15,117 bases of DNA from contig DIYS01000147.1 of the NCBI GenBank assembly GCA_002429115.1, positions 1 through 15,117 of the forward strand. Direction: 5' to 3'. A program made the position numbers and the translations under genes. The notes under the pieces were generated by a model. That model was not told the origin of the DNA and made no database searches. It worked only from the letters and a program-made list of their open reading frames with translations. The stretch is from Saccharicrinis sp. UBA6048. GTDB lineage: Bacteria; Bacteroidota; Bacteroidia; Bacteroidales; Marinilabiliaceae. Positions 1 to 6,327 of this stretch are shown one piece after another. Numbering within the stretch: the stretch's first letter is position 1; each line of letters opens with the position of its first letter.

Positions 1-266
1 GTTTTGGTGGTGGGCACATCACTTTTAGTCATGGTCATTTGCCAGTGCCGGCACCAGCCACTAAAATCATTTTTGAAAAGCATGAATTACCAGGCGAAAT
101 GGGGCCCATTGAAAGGGAACTCTGCACACCAACCGGTTCAGCCATATTAGCAGCGCTTAATGCGAAGCTGGGTAACAATAATGGATCTGAGATTATAAAA
201 AAAGGAACATCACGAGGAGGGAAAGATTTTCCAATACCACCGTTAAAGTTAATTCTGGCGCAATAA
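1..266 (+). CDS. larC: LarC-type nickel insertion protein, 3' part only
   Basis: The reading frame is open from the window edge (first full codon at position 3) and gives 87 residues before a TAA stop. It contains GGGHITFSHGHLPVPAPAT followed by a stretch with ELCTPTGSAIL, both typical of LarC (DUF111/TIGR00299). LarC is the CTP-dependent enzyme that inserts nickel into the pyridinium dithiocarboxylic acid mononucleotide, forming the nickel-pincer cofactor of lactate racemase and related enzymes; it acts in the cytoplasm. The TTG at 39 is internal, not a start. The protein stops just after the GTSRGGKDFPIPPLKLIL segment, where longer LarC proteins carry on into a second (LarC2-like) domain. 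A terminator follows at once, so no downstream larC2 exists here. It is either a naturally short form or a truncated one; the 5' end is outside the window. Confidence 0.85.
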   Translation, partial: FGGGHITFSHGHLPVPAPATKIIFEKHELPGEMGPIERELCTPTGSAILAALNAKLGNNNGSEIIKKGTSRGGKDFPIPPLKLILAQ

Positions 267-268
267 AA

Positions 269-305
269 AATGCCTGAGTTCAGCAGAGCTCAGGCATTAA
301 TTTTT
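269..305. terminator. Bidirectional rho-independent terminator
   Basis: The arms AATGCCTGAG (269-278) and CTCAGGCATT (289-298) pair perfectly over 10 bp around a 10-base loop. The hairpin is followed by TTTTT at 301-305 on the + strand and is preceded by a run of A at 265-270, which reads as a T run on the - strand. It lies between the convergent ends of larC (stop 266) and the Crp/Fnr-type gene (stop 326), so it probably ends both transcripts. Confidence 0.85.
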
Positions 306-325
306 ATGGTAATCCGTAATGTTTG

Positions 326-1033
326 TTAAATGTAAACATTACCAATTTTAATCAGTTTTGGAATATTGATCAGCTTAATTTTACGACCATTCAGCTCTAT
401 TAATTTATCAGACTTAAACTCTGACAATAATCGAATAACAGATTCAGTAGCTGTTCCAACCATATTGGCCAACTCTTCGCGTGTTAATGATATTTGCAAA
501 GTTCCGTCCTCATCCAGATCAAATGTATCCATAAGGAGTAACAGTACCTCTGCTAATCGTTCACGTACCGTCTTTTGTGCAATATCTGTTAAGAATTTGT
601 TTGATTCACCCAGCTCACGACATGTTAACTTCATAAGTGACATTGCAAACTCTGGATTTACCTTTATCAAACTCGTAAGTACCTCTGCTGGTAAATAGCA
701 CAAAACAGCATCATTAACTACTTTGGAAGTGGTACATGCCAGCTCATCACTTACAACGGATCTGAAACCTATTAAGTCGCCTTCTTTGGCGAACCGGATA
801 ATCTGTTCTTTCCCATCAAAACCGGTCTTATAAATCTTCAAGATCCCTTTTATCACAATGTATGCACCATTAATGCGGCTACCTTCGTGGTAAAGAATAT
901 TCCCACGTTTGTGAAGCGTACAACTCATCGACTGGGCCAGAATATCAATCTCCTCCTCTGTCAAACCGCTAAAAATTTCATACGACAGTAAATCTACTTC
1001 ATCGCTGAAAGGAACACTTTGAATATTTTTCAT
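326..1033 (-). CDS. Crp/Fnr family transcriptional regulator
   Basis: A 235-residue protein of normal length for the family. Residues about 18-135 form a cyclic-nucleotide-binding-type beta roll (EGSRINGAYIVIKGILKIY, then GDLIGF), a long dimerisation helix follows at about 125-160, and a Crp-type winged helix-turn-helix lies at about 155-228 (LTREELANMVGTATESVIRL, with the recognition helix near 194-207). The regulator is cytoplasmic and binds DNA as a dimer. The Arg-Ser/Thr pair that contacts the cAMP phosphate in E. coli CRP is not visible; the region reads ELACTTSKVV. No FNR-type N-terminal four-Cys cluster is present (Cys at 38, 100, 112, 138). The signal is therefore unknown. The ATG at 1033 is the natural start. 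The gene is divergent from an OsmC-type gene, with a shared 113-base gap holding a -7 element and a Crp-like palindrome, so autoregulation or control of osmC is possible. Confidence 0.9.
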   Translation of the reverse strand: MKNIQSVPFSDEVDLLSYEIFSGLTEEEIDILAQSMSCTLHKRGNILYHEGSRINGAYIVIKGILKIYKTGFDGKEQIIRFAKEGDLIGFRSVVSDELACTTSKVVNDAVLCYLPAEVLTSLIKVNPEFAMSLMKLTCRELGESNKFLTDIAQKTVRERLAEVLLLLMDTFDLDEDGTLQISLTREELANMVGTATESVIRLLSEFKSDKLIELNGRKIKLINIPKLIKIGNVYI

Positions 1034-1062
1034 AACTTGACTAACAACAGAATGAATAAAAA

Positions 1063-1078
1063 AGTGATAAATGTCATA
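1063..1078. promoter_or_regulatory. Possible Crp/Fnr-type operator
   Basis: AGTGA-TAAATG-TCATA has the half-site spacing of the CRP consensus TGTGA-N6-TCACA and matches 8 of its 10 bases. It lies in the gap between the regulator gene and osmC, just downstream of the likely start of transcription for the regulator, a position that would suit autorepression. This is inferred from one occurrence in AT-rich DNA. Confidence 0.35.
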
Positions 1079-1088
1079 ATTTTCAGGG

Positions 1089-1096
1089 CAAAGATA
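1089..1096 (-). promoter_or_regulatory. Bacteroidota-type -7 element for the Crp/Fnr gene
   Basis: Read on the minus strand the site is TATCTTTG, an exact match to TAnnTTTG, the -7 consensus of the Bacteroidota primary sigma factor. It would give a leader of about 50 bases before the ATG at 1033. I see no convincing TTTG -33 element at the usual distance. Confidence 0.45.
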
Positions 1097-1146
1097 TAAA
1101 AAGGTCGGATATTTACATCACCTCAAATATTTAAATATATTAATAT

Positions 1147-1563
1147 ATGAAAACATCTACAAAAATTCAATGGACAGGAAACATGTCGTGGGAAACAGAA
1201 TTATTTGGTCACAAACTAATCCTCGATGCAGGAGAGGAGAACGGTGGAGATAACAAAGGGCCACGACCAAAGATCCTTATGTTAACAGCCTTAGCAGGTT
1301 GCACGGGTATGGATGTGGTATCAATTTTAAAAAAAATGCGTGTAGAAGTTGAAGATATACAGATATTTGTAGAAGGAGACTTAACGGAGGAGCATCCGAA
1401 ATACTATGAAAAGATGCATGTTATTTACGAGTTTAAAGGTAAAAATTTACCTATAGAAAAACTTGAGAAAGCAGTCAGCCTATCAGAGGAAAGATACTGC
1501 GGCGTATCGGCGCTTTATAAAAAAGCGATACCAGTTACAACAGAAATAAGAGTGATTGAATAG
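1147..1563 (+). CDS. OsmC/Ohr family protein
   Basis: A 138-residue cytoplasmic protein with the OsmC fold layout: N-terminal beta strands (residues 5-30), then a helix carrying the first conserved Cys (AGCTGMDVVSIL, Cys52), then strands and a second helix with Cys118 in RYCGVSALYKKAIPV. The two cysteines are the thiol pair of peroxide-reducing OsmC/Ohr proteins, which reduce organic hydroperoxides. This short form, with TGMDV after the first Cys, is common in anaerobes and Bacteroidota, where the substrate is mostly untested. The start follows a very AT-rich stretch (two overlapping palindromes at 1127-1148) with no clear ribosome binding site. It is divergent from the Crp/Fnr-type gene and may be a target of it. 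Confidence 0.88.
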   Translation: MKTSTKIQWTGNMSWETELFGHKLILDAGEENGGDNKGPRPKILMLTALAGCTGMDVVSILKKMRVEVEDIQIFVEGDLTEEHPKYYEKMHVIYEFKGKNLPIEKLEKAVSLSEERYCGVSALYKKAIPVTTEIRVIE

Positions 1564-1618
1564 GTTGAAAAAATGTTTTTAAACATCAAATCAAACGGTG
1601 TTAAAAAACCTTTAAAAG

Positions 1619-1647
1619 AAAACCCTGCTCTCTAAGAACAGGGTTTT
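1619..1647. terminator. Terminator between osmC and pheS (convergent)
   Basis: AAAACCCTG (1619-1627) pairs with CAGGGTTTT (1639-1647) over 9 bp, with an 11-base loop that may close further. Read on the minus strand the stem is followed by a broken T run (TTTTCTTTT), which fits the end of pheS (stop 1672). On the + strand the T tract is weaker, so its action on osmC is less certain. Confidence 0.75.
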
Positions 1648-1671
1648 GCTATATCTTTTCGTCATTAAGTA

Positions 1672-2694
1672 TTACTTACCTGCTGACTTAAACTGATCGA
1701 GGAAGCGCTTATCATTTTCAAAGAACAGGCGAATATCTTTAATCTGATACTTCAACATGGTAATACGTTCGATACCCATACCAAAAGCAAAGCCGGTGTA
1801 TTCATTACTATCAATTCCGCTTGCTTCCAACACTGCCGGATCAACCATTCCACAACCTAAAATTTCAACCCAACCGGTATACTTACATACATTACATCCT
1901 TTACCTCCACACAAACTACATGAGATATCCATTTCAGCCGATGGCTCTGTAAACGGGAAATAAGATGGACGTAATCGAATCTTGGTATCCGCACCAAACA
2001 ACTCCTTAGAGAAATAAAGTAAGGTCTGCTTTAAATCGGCAAACGATACGTTTTTGTCGATATACAATCCCTCCACCTGATGGAAAATACAGTGAGCGCG
2101 TGCAGAAATGGCCTCATTACGGAATACACGCCCCGGGAAAATCGCGCGAATAGGTGGTCGTTGTTTTTCCATTACGCGCACCTGTACCGATGATGTATGT
2201 GTACGTAATAAAACATCCGGATTTGTTGCAATGAAGAACGTATCCTGCATATCGCGTGCCGGGTGCTCTGGCGGGAAGTTTAATGCTTCAAATACGTGGT
2301 GATCATCTTCAATCTCAGGACCGTCAGCTACTGTAAAGCCAAGACGGGAAAAAATTTCAACTATCTCATTTTTAACAATTGATAGTGGATGGCGGCTACC
2401 TAACTCGAAAGATGTACCAGGCAAGGTAAGGTCTGTTCCGACTTCTCCCTGTCCATTTGAGGCAAATCCTTCTTTAAGCTCATTGATTTTATCCAGAGCC
2501 TGCGTTTTTAAGACATTTAAAACTTTACCCACTTCGCGCTTCTGCTCATTAGGAATCGTCTTAAACTCATCAAAAAGCTGAGAAACTAAACCCTTCTTAC
2601 TTAAATACTTAATTCTCAATTGCTCCGCCTCTTCTACTGAACTTGCAGCAAGGCCTTTTATTTCCTCAACTAGTTGATTGATTCTATCTAACAT
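1672..2694 (-). CDS. pheS: Phenylalanine--tRNA ligase alpha subunit
   Basis: A 340-residue catalytic subunit of the alpha2-beta2 enzyme that charges tRNA-Phe in the cytoplasm. Residues 1-85 are the helical N-terminal arm that contacts tRNA. The class II core follows: HPLSIVKNEIVEIF (102-115), RDMQDTFFI (147-155), LLRTHTSSVQVR (162-173), motif 2 around FRNEAISARAHCIFHQVEG (191-209) and motif 3 GFAFGMGIERITML (301-314). Length is normal. An insertion before WVEILGCGMV carries Cys259, Cys262, Cys267 and Cys270 in CxxC-x4-CxxC spacing, a likely structural metal site; I recall similar insertions in Bacteroidota relatives. The beta subunit gene pheT is not adjacent. The gene lies 73 bases downstream of a prolyl isomerase gene and has its own candidate promoter and terminator. 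Confidence 0.97.
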   Translation of the reverse strand: MLDRINQLVEEIKGLAASSVEEAEQLRIKYLSKKGLVSQLFDEFKTIPNEQKREVGKVLNVLKTQALDKINELKEGFASNGQGEVGTDLTLPGTSFELGSRHPLSIVKNEIVEIFSRLGFTVADGPEIEDDHHVFEALNFPPEHPARDMQDTFFIATNPDVLLRTHTSSVQVRVMEKQRPPIRAIFPGRVFRNEAISARAHCIFHQVEGLYIDKNVSFADLKQTLLYFSKELFGADTKIRLRPSYFPFTEPSAEMDISCSLCGGKGCNVCKYTGWVEILGCGMVDPAVLEASGIDSNEYTGFAFGMGIERITMLKYQIKDIRLFFENDKRFLDQFKSAGK

Positions 2695-2725
2695 GACTCT
2701 TTATTTACTTTAAAATAGCGACTTG

Positions 2726-2733
2726 CAAAATTA
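2726..2733 (-). promoter_or_regulatory. Candidate -7 element for pheS
   Basis: Read on the minus strand the site is TAATTTTG, an exact TAnnTTTG match in the 73-base gap upstream of pheS. It would give a leader of about 25 bases. No clear -33 TTTG is seen. There is no terminator between the upstream isomerase gene and pheS, so read-through is also possible. Confidence 0.45.
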
Positions 2734-2767
2734 ATAAAACGATTGGTATGATTGATTGAACAACTCA

Positions 2768-4045
2768 TTATTTTTTAATGATATCAATCGTTTTAATACG
2801 AATTTCCCTTATAGGCCGATCGACTGCATATGTTTTCTCTGCTGCAATACGATCCACCACATCCATGCCTTTGGTCACCCAGCCAAACACAGTATAGTCA
2901 CCATCGAGGTATGGCGCACCTCCTGCGCTTGTATAAGCCTGTCGTTGTTCAGCGGTGTATTTCATCTTCTTTTCCTCTTCCAGATCATCCAGCTCAGCAT
3001 CGCTAAAATGACGCCCTGAAATAATAAAAAATTGCGAACCATCACTCCGGTTATGTTTGTTTCGATCTTCGGGTAATTTAGAAGCCGCAATCATTCCACG
3101 CTTATGAAACAGGCCTGGAACAATATTCATTGGCAAAGTATATCCCGGACCCTGCCAGCCAACCACATCGTCTTTTTTGGCATATTTTGAATCGGCTGCG
3201 CCAGTCTGAATCAGGAAATCATTGATGACCCTGTGAACCAATAAACTATCGTAAAAATTATCGCTCACCAGCTTGATAAAATTATCCCGATATTTTGGCG
3301 TTTTATCAGACAATGCTATCTCAATATTCCCCATATTGGTTCTGATACTAAAACCTTTAACTTTCTTATGTGAGATGTATGTTTTAGTGGTTTTATTACG
3401 AAGATCGTAAATCGACTTTGGCTGTTTTAACTGGTTATTTACAAGTTTATTAATCCATTTAGCTTCCAATATACGCTTGCCATCCTTAACATCCTGGGCA
3501 ACCCCAGCCAGGCGATGTGATTTTGAAAAAACCGGCTTTCCACTTTTAAACGAAGCGAAGTAAGTTTTATAACTTATGCTATCATTTGTTACCAAATCCG
3601 AATTGACACCTTGGCTAACATATAGTTTCCGTTCCTTACGATACAATTGATAAATCGAATCAACCTTAAATGTGGCATCTTTGATACTTAGGTAATTCAG
3701 ATTCTTCCGGTTTACCTTAAGTATAACCAAATCAAGATTCAGGTCATAAGCTACAAAACCTTTGACATAGCTGAAATCTTCAAGATCCATTGGTGACGCC
3801 TTCACTTTATAGGCGCCTTGGATAAAACTAAGGTTAGTAACCACTAAATCAGGTGCCACATAAAATCCATAACTGTCTTTGAGTCGTCTGGTATAATGAT
3901 CGAAGGTTCGCAAACTCACAATTGCCTTGGCATTATCCTGGTATGAGCCTTTAAAGGTATCAACAACGGCCTTCTCTCCTTTTTTACCCGATTGGCAAGC
4001 TATTAATGAAAATACAGCAAATACAATTATCAGAAATCTCATCAT
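2768..4045 (-). CDS. Lipoprotein: inactive trypsin/HtrA-like domain fused to cyclophilin PPIase
   Basis: A TTG at 4060 opens the frame, but ATG codons at 4045 and 4042 fit better: GGAG lies 4 to 7 bases upstream and they give a clean lipoprotein signal with lipobox LIAC (Cys17 from 4045). The mature protein is probably anchored outside the inner membrane. Residues about 38-200 look like a trypsin-fold domain of HtrA type: YGFYVAPDLVVTN, then YDLNLDLVILKV, then FKSGKPVF. Aligned to HtrA, the Asp (about 105) and Ser (about 168) are present but the His of TNxHV is replaced by Ser (about 73), so proteolysis is unlikely. Residues about 230-425 are a cyclophilin peptidyl-prolyl isomerase: HRVINDFLIQ (His271, Arg272, Gln280), GSQFFI (Gln338) and YLDGDYTVFG. 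It is the last of three neighbouring isomerase genes, 57 bases after the second, and sits before pheS. The isomerase call is firm; the pseudo-protease call is by eye. Confidence 0.85.
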   Translation of the reverse strand: MMRFLIIVFAVFSLIACQSGKKGEKAVVDTFKGSYQDNAKAIVSLRTFDHYTRRLKDSYGFYVAPDLVVTNLSFIQGAYKVKASPMDLEDFSYVKGFVAYDLNLDLVILKVNRKNLNYLSIKDATFKVDSIYQLYRKERKLYVSQGVNSDLVTNDSISYKTYFASFKSGKPVFSKSHRLAGVAQDVKDGKRILEAKWINKLVNNQLKQPKSIYDLRNKTTKTYISHKKVKGFSIRTNMGNIEIALSDKTPKYRDNFIKLVSDNFYDSLLVHRVINDFLIQTGAADSKYAKKDDVVGWQGPGYTLPMNIVPGLFHKRGMIAASKLPEDRNKHNRSDGSQFFIISGRHFSDAELDDLEEEKKMKYTAEQRQAYTSAGGAPYLDGDYTVFGWVTKGMDVVDRIAAEKTYAVDRPIREIRIKTIDIIKK

Positions 4046-4102
4046 AGTTCTCCGTAACAAAAAGCTTATTAAATATTTAAGGTCAAATGGTTTAATTCAG
4101 AA

Positions 4103-4915
4103 TTATAGCCTGACAATATTGACTTTAATTTTCACATCGGTATATGGCCGACTGTGTTTATCAACTTTCAAGGCAGCAATCTTATTCACAACACTTAATC
4201 CTTCAACAACTTCCCCAAACACCGTATAATCACCATCCAGTTCAGGTGTTCCTCCAATGCTTGAATAGATTTCTCGTTGCTTTTCAGTAAACTCAATCTT
4301 ATCTGATATGCTATAATGGAAATTTATCTTGTCCTTTATCTCACGCAGTAATTTATTAAAAGCTTTTGGATCTTCTTGTTTTAGTCGCGCCAGCTCTTCT
4401 TTATGCGGTAAATAATATTGTCTCTTCAATTCGATCTTAATCGGATTATTCGTTGCTTTTTCAATCAAGTCAAGTTCTTCAGTGGTATACTTTCGTCCTT
4501 GTACAATATAAAACTGAGAAATATCCGACATCTTAAAATGATTCACTTCCTCCGGTTGCCGAGGGGCACAGATGGCTCCACGCTTGTGGTAACAGTTGTC
4601 ATGATACTCCGCATCAATATTAATGGCTTTACCATAACCAATAGCCCTGCCGGGGGCTGCATTACGCGAATCTGACGATCCACCCTGAATAACGAATCCT
4701 TTAACCACTCTGTAGAACAATGTCCCGTCGAAATGCTTCTCTCCAACCAGCTTCAAAAAGTTATCCCGGTGATTGGGTGTTTCATTGTACAATTTGATTT
4801 TCATGTTACCCATATTGGTTGAAATAGTAACGTAAAAAACAGGCTCTTGTGCCTTAACTAACGCTACCAAAAACAAAACCAATACGAGTGTAATTGCTCT
4901 TTGCATAACTATCAT
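4103..4915 (-). CDS. Periplasmic cyclophilin-type peptidyl-prolyl isomerase
   Basis: A 270-residue protein with a Sec signal peptide (hydrophobic residues 8-20, likely cleavage after VKA or AQ near residue 23) and no lipobox. The ATG at 4906 (Met4) is an equally good start. The cyclophilin domain runs from about 26 to 268: TNMGNMKIKLYNETPNHRDN, FYRVVKGFVIQGG (Arg69, Phe74, Gln77), ISQFYIVQG (Gln134, Phe135) and LDGDYTVFGEV. The His preceding the catalytic Arg in most cyclophilins is Tyr68 here, and the usual GSQF is ISQF, so activity may be altered. A helical, charged insertion of about 70 residues (142-213) separates the two halves of the barrel. Cys108 and Cys116 could form a disulfide in the periplasm. 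It is the middle gene of three isomerases and follows the terminator of the first, so it may have its own promoter, which I could not identify. Confidence 0.9.
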   Translation of the reverse strand: MIVMQRAITLVLVLFLVALVKAQEPVFYVTISTNMGNMKIKLYNETPNHRDNFLKLVGEKHFDGTLFYRVVKGFVIQGGSSDSRNAAPGRAIGYGKAINIDAEYHDNCYHKRGAICAPRQPEEVNHFKMSDISQFYIVQGRKYTTEELDLIEKATNNPIKIELKRQYYLPHKEELARLKQEDPKAFNKLLREIKDKINFHYSISDKIEFTEKQREIYSSIGGTPELDGDYTVFGEVVEGLSVVNKIAALKVDKHSRPYTDVKIKVNIVRL

Positions 4916-4937
4916 TTAAAGGAGCTTGCAAGATAGT

Positions 4938-4981
4938 AAAAAAACAATCCGGCAGATGAAACACTACTCACCTGCCGGATT
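4938..4981 (-). terminator. Rho-independent terminator after the first isomerase gene
   Basis: The arms 4946-4955 and 4972-4981 (AATCCGGCAG / CTGCCGGATT) pair over 10 bp with a 16-base loop. On the minus strand the stem is followed by GTTTTTTT. It lies 22 bases after the stop of the isomerase gene at 5003, so the three isomerase genes are probably not one simple transcript, though partial read-through is possible. Confidence 0.88.
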
Positions 4982-5002
4982 ATCTTATAAAAGTTTATCT
5001 TC

Positions 5003-5815
5003 TTATTTTATCACTTTCACGCTGATGATCTTTACATCCTCCAGCGGACGATCCTGCTGATTTGTATTAACAACAGCAATGGCATCAATTATTTCTAAAC
5101 CTTCAACTACTTCTCCAAATACTGTGTAACTGTCATCTAAATGTGGTACGCCACCAACTGTTCTGTATACTTCTTTTACCTCGTCAGGAATACTCAACTT
5201 AGGCTGATCAGCCAGTTTTTTATCAACTTTTTCTTCAATCTTGACACGCATAGCCATAAATGCCTCCTGGTTACCCGACTCCTGAATCGACTGAAGTGTA
5301 TCTTTATACGACTCTAATGTTTCATAGAAAAGCTGCTGGCGTTTCATATTCTCGTAACGCTTCTCAATTTCAATAAAACCTTCATCGTTATAGGTTTTTC
5401 CCTGAACAATGTAGAATTGTGAACCGGATGATTTCTTTTCTGGATTTACATTATCTCCCATGCGGGCTGCAGCCAGTGCACCTTTTTTATGGAATAACGT
5501 AGGGTAATCAATTTCAGCTGGTACCTGATAGCCAGGACCACCATTGCCTAACATTGCGTCAGGTGCTGCATCTTTTGATTCCGGATCACCCCCCTGAATC
5601 ATAAATTCGTTAATGACACGATGAAAAAGTAGTCCATCATAAAAACCCTCTTCCGCTAATTTTACGAAGTTATCACGGTGCTGAGGCGTTTCATCATACA
5701 GTTTGATTTTCATATCACCTTTTGACGTTTCCATCAAAAGCATTACTCCATCTTTAGGAGCGTTACATGCTGTGAAGATAAACACAGCCATTACAATAGT
5801 AATTATCGACTTCAT
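5003..5815 (-). CDS. Lipoprotein cyclophilin-type peptidyl-prolyl isomerase
   Basis: A 270-residue protein when started at the ATG at 5815. A longer frame opens at a TTG at 5851, but that would overlap the upstream gene and add a charged stretch before the signal peptide. From 5815 the start MKSIITIVMAVFIFTAC is a canonical lipoprotein signal (Cys17). The cyclophilin domain has the usual active-site residues: FHRVINEFMIQGGD (His65, Arg66, Phe71, Met72, Gln74), GSQFYIVQG (Gln133, Phe134) and HLDDSYTVFGEV. A charged helical insertion (about 142-215) lies between the two halves, as in the middle paralogue. It catalyses cis-trans isomerisation of Xaa-Pro bonds in exported proteins. Of the three paralogues it looks the most conventional. 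It lies 22 bases after the hypothetical gene at 5838, likely in one transcript with it, and ends in a strong terminator. Confidence 0.93.
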   Translation of the reverse strand: MKSIITIVMAVFIFTACNAPKDGVMLLMETSKGDMKIKLYDETPQHRDNFVKLAEEGFYDGLLFHRVINEFMIQGGDPESKDAAPDAMLGNGGPGYQVPAEIDYPTLFHKKGALAAARMGDNVNPEKKSSGSQFYIVQGKTYNDEGFIEIEKRYENMKRQQLFYETLESYKDTLQSIQESGNQEAFMAMRVKIEEKVDKKLADQPKLSIPDEVKEVYRTVGGVPHLDDSYTVFGEVVEGLEIIDAIAVVNTNQQDRPLEDVKIISVKVIK

Positions 5816-5837
5816 TATTTTATTAATTTGTTCAATC

Positions 5838-6191
5838 TTAGTTAAATTCAACTGTCTTGAAATATTCTATTAAACCTTTTTTTATTAATTGATTCTGAAA
5901 TGATGGCATCATCGATTTTAACTTTGATGAAGCTTTAAACAATGGAAATCCTTCATTGTCAATCCCTGTTTCTTTAATGTATCCCTGACGCACAAGAATT
6001 CTGCACCTCGCCACATTTATCAGATCCATCTTCTCTGTTTTGGAATACTCTCTGAAACCCCATCCCATTTCCTGAATACCAAGAACAAATAATATAAACT
6101 CATATTCTGCACTCACCTTAAAATGCTTACTGACTCGCAAAATCAGTTTATCCCACTCTTGTTCAAATTCTTCACTTGTCATTTCATTCAT
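5838..6191 (-). CDS. Conserved hypothetical protein (117 aa)
   Basis: A soluble, mostly helical protein without signal peptide or membrane segment. It reads EEFEQEWDKLILRV near the N-terminus, FILFVLGIQEMGWGFREYSK at 32-51, then TEKMDLINVARCRILVRQGY and EGFPLFKASSKL. I believe I have seen similar short proteins (W-D start, L-x-G-x-Q-E-x-G core, G-Y-x-E-x-x-G-x-D-x-x-G) in many Bacteroidota genomes, but know no function. The start is the ATG at 6191 or the ATG at 6182. It lies 22 bases upstream of the first isomerase gene, so the two are probably co-transcribed. That linkage alone does not tell its role. Confidence 0.8.
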   Translation of the reverse strand: MNEMTSEEFEQEWDKLILRVSKHFKVSAEYEFILFVLGIQEMGWGFREYSKTEKMDLINVARCRILVRQGYIKETGIDNEGFPLFKASSKLKSMMPSFQNQLIKKGLIEYFKTVEFN

Positions 6192-6195
6192 ACTT

Positions 6196-6203
6196 CAAAA
6201 ATA
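6196..6203 (-). promoter_or_regulatory. Weak -7 candidate upstream of the hypothetical/isomerase genes
   Basis: Read on the minus strand the site is TATTTTTG, an exact TAnnTTTG match. It is only about 5 bases from the ATG at 6191, so if real it implies either a leaderless transcript or use of the ATG at 6182. The surrounding DNA is AT-rich and the match may be chance. Confidence 0.3.
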
Positions 6204-6270
6204 TATAAACCCTGCCAAATTACATTGATGAAACAGTGTTAATATAAAAATGTTGATCAGAACAGCTACC

Positions 6271-6300
6271 AAAAAAGAAAGCCGCTATTTCAAGCGGCCT
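6271..6300 (-). terminator. Rho-independent terminator after the universal stress protein gene
   Basis: Arms 6281-6286 (gccgct) and 6293-6298 (agcggc) form a 6 bp GC-rich stem, extended by a G-T and an A-T pair outward, with a 6-base loop. On the minus strand it is followed by TTTCTTTTTT. It lies 28 bases past the stop at 6328. Confidence 0.85.
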
Positions 6301-6327
6301 CCTCATTATATATTTTTCAATTACAGA

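Noticed and set aside
39..41. TTG as a start codon of a 75-residue protein
   Set aside because: The frame is open to the window edge and the upstream residues (GGGHITFSHGH) belong to the LarC motif, so this TTG is internal.
366..698. 110-codon open frame on the + strand inside the Crp/Fnr-type gene
   Set aside because: It is antisense to a well-supported gene and its Ser/Asn/Arg-rich product has no domain; a shadow frame.
1127..1148. Overlapping AT palindromes (ATATTTAAATAT and ATATATTAATATAT) before and across the osmC start
   Set aside because: Made only of A and T, so symmetry is expected by chance; not listed as an operator.
5816..5851. Longer isomerase starting from TTG at 5851
   Set aside because: It would overlap the upstream gene and put a charged 12-residue stretch before an otherwise canonical lipoprotein signal; the ATG at 5815 is better.
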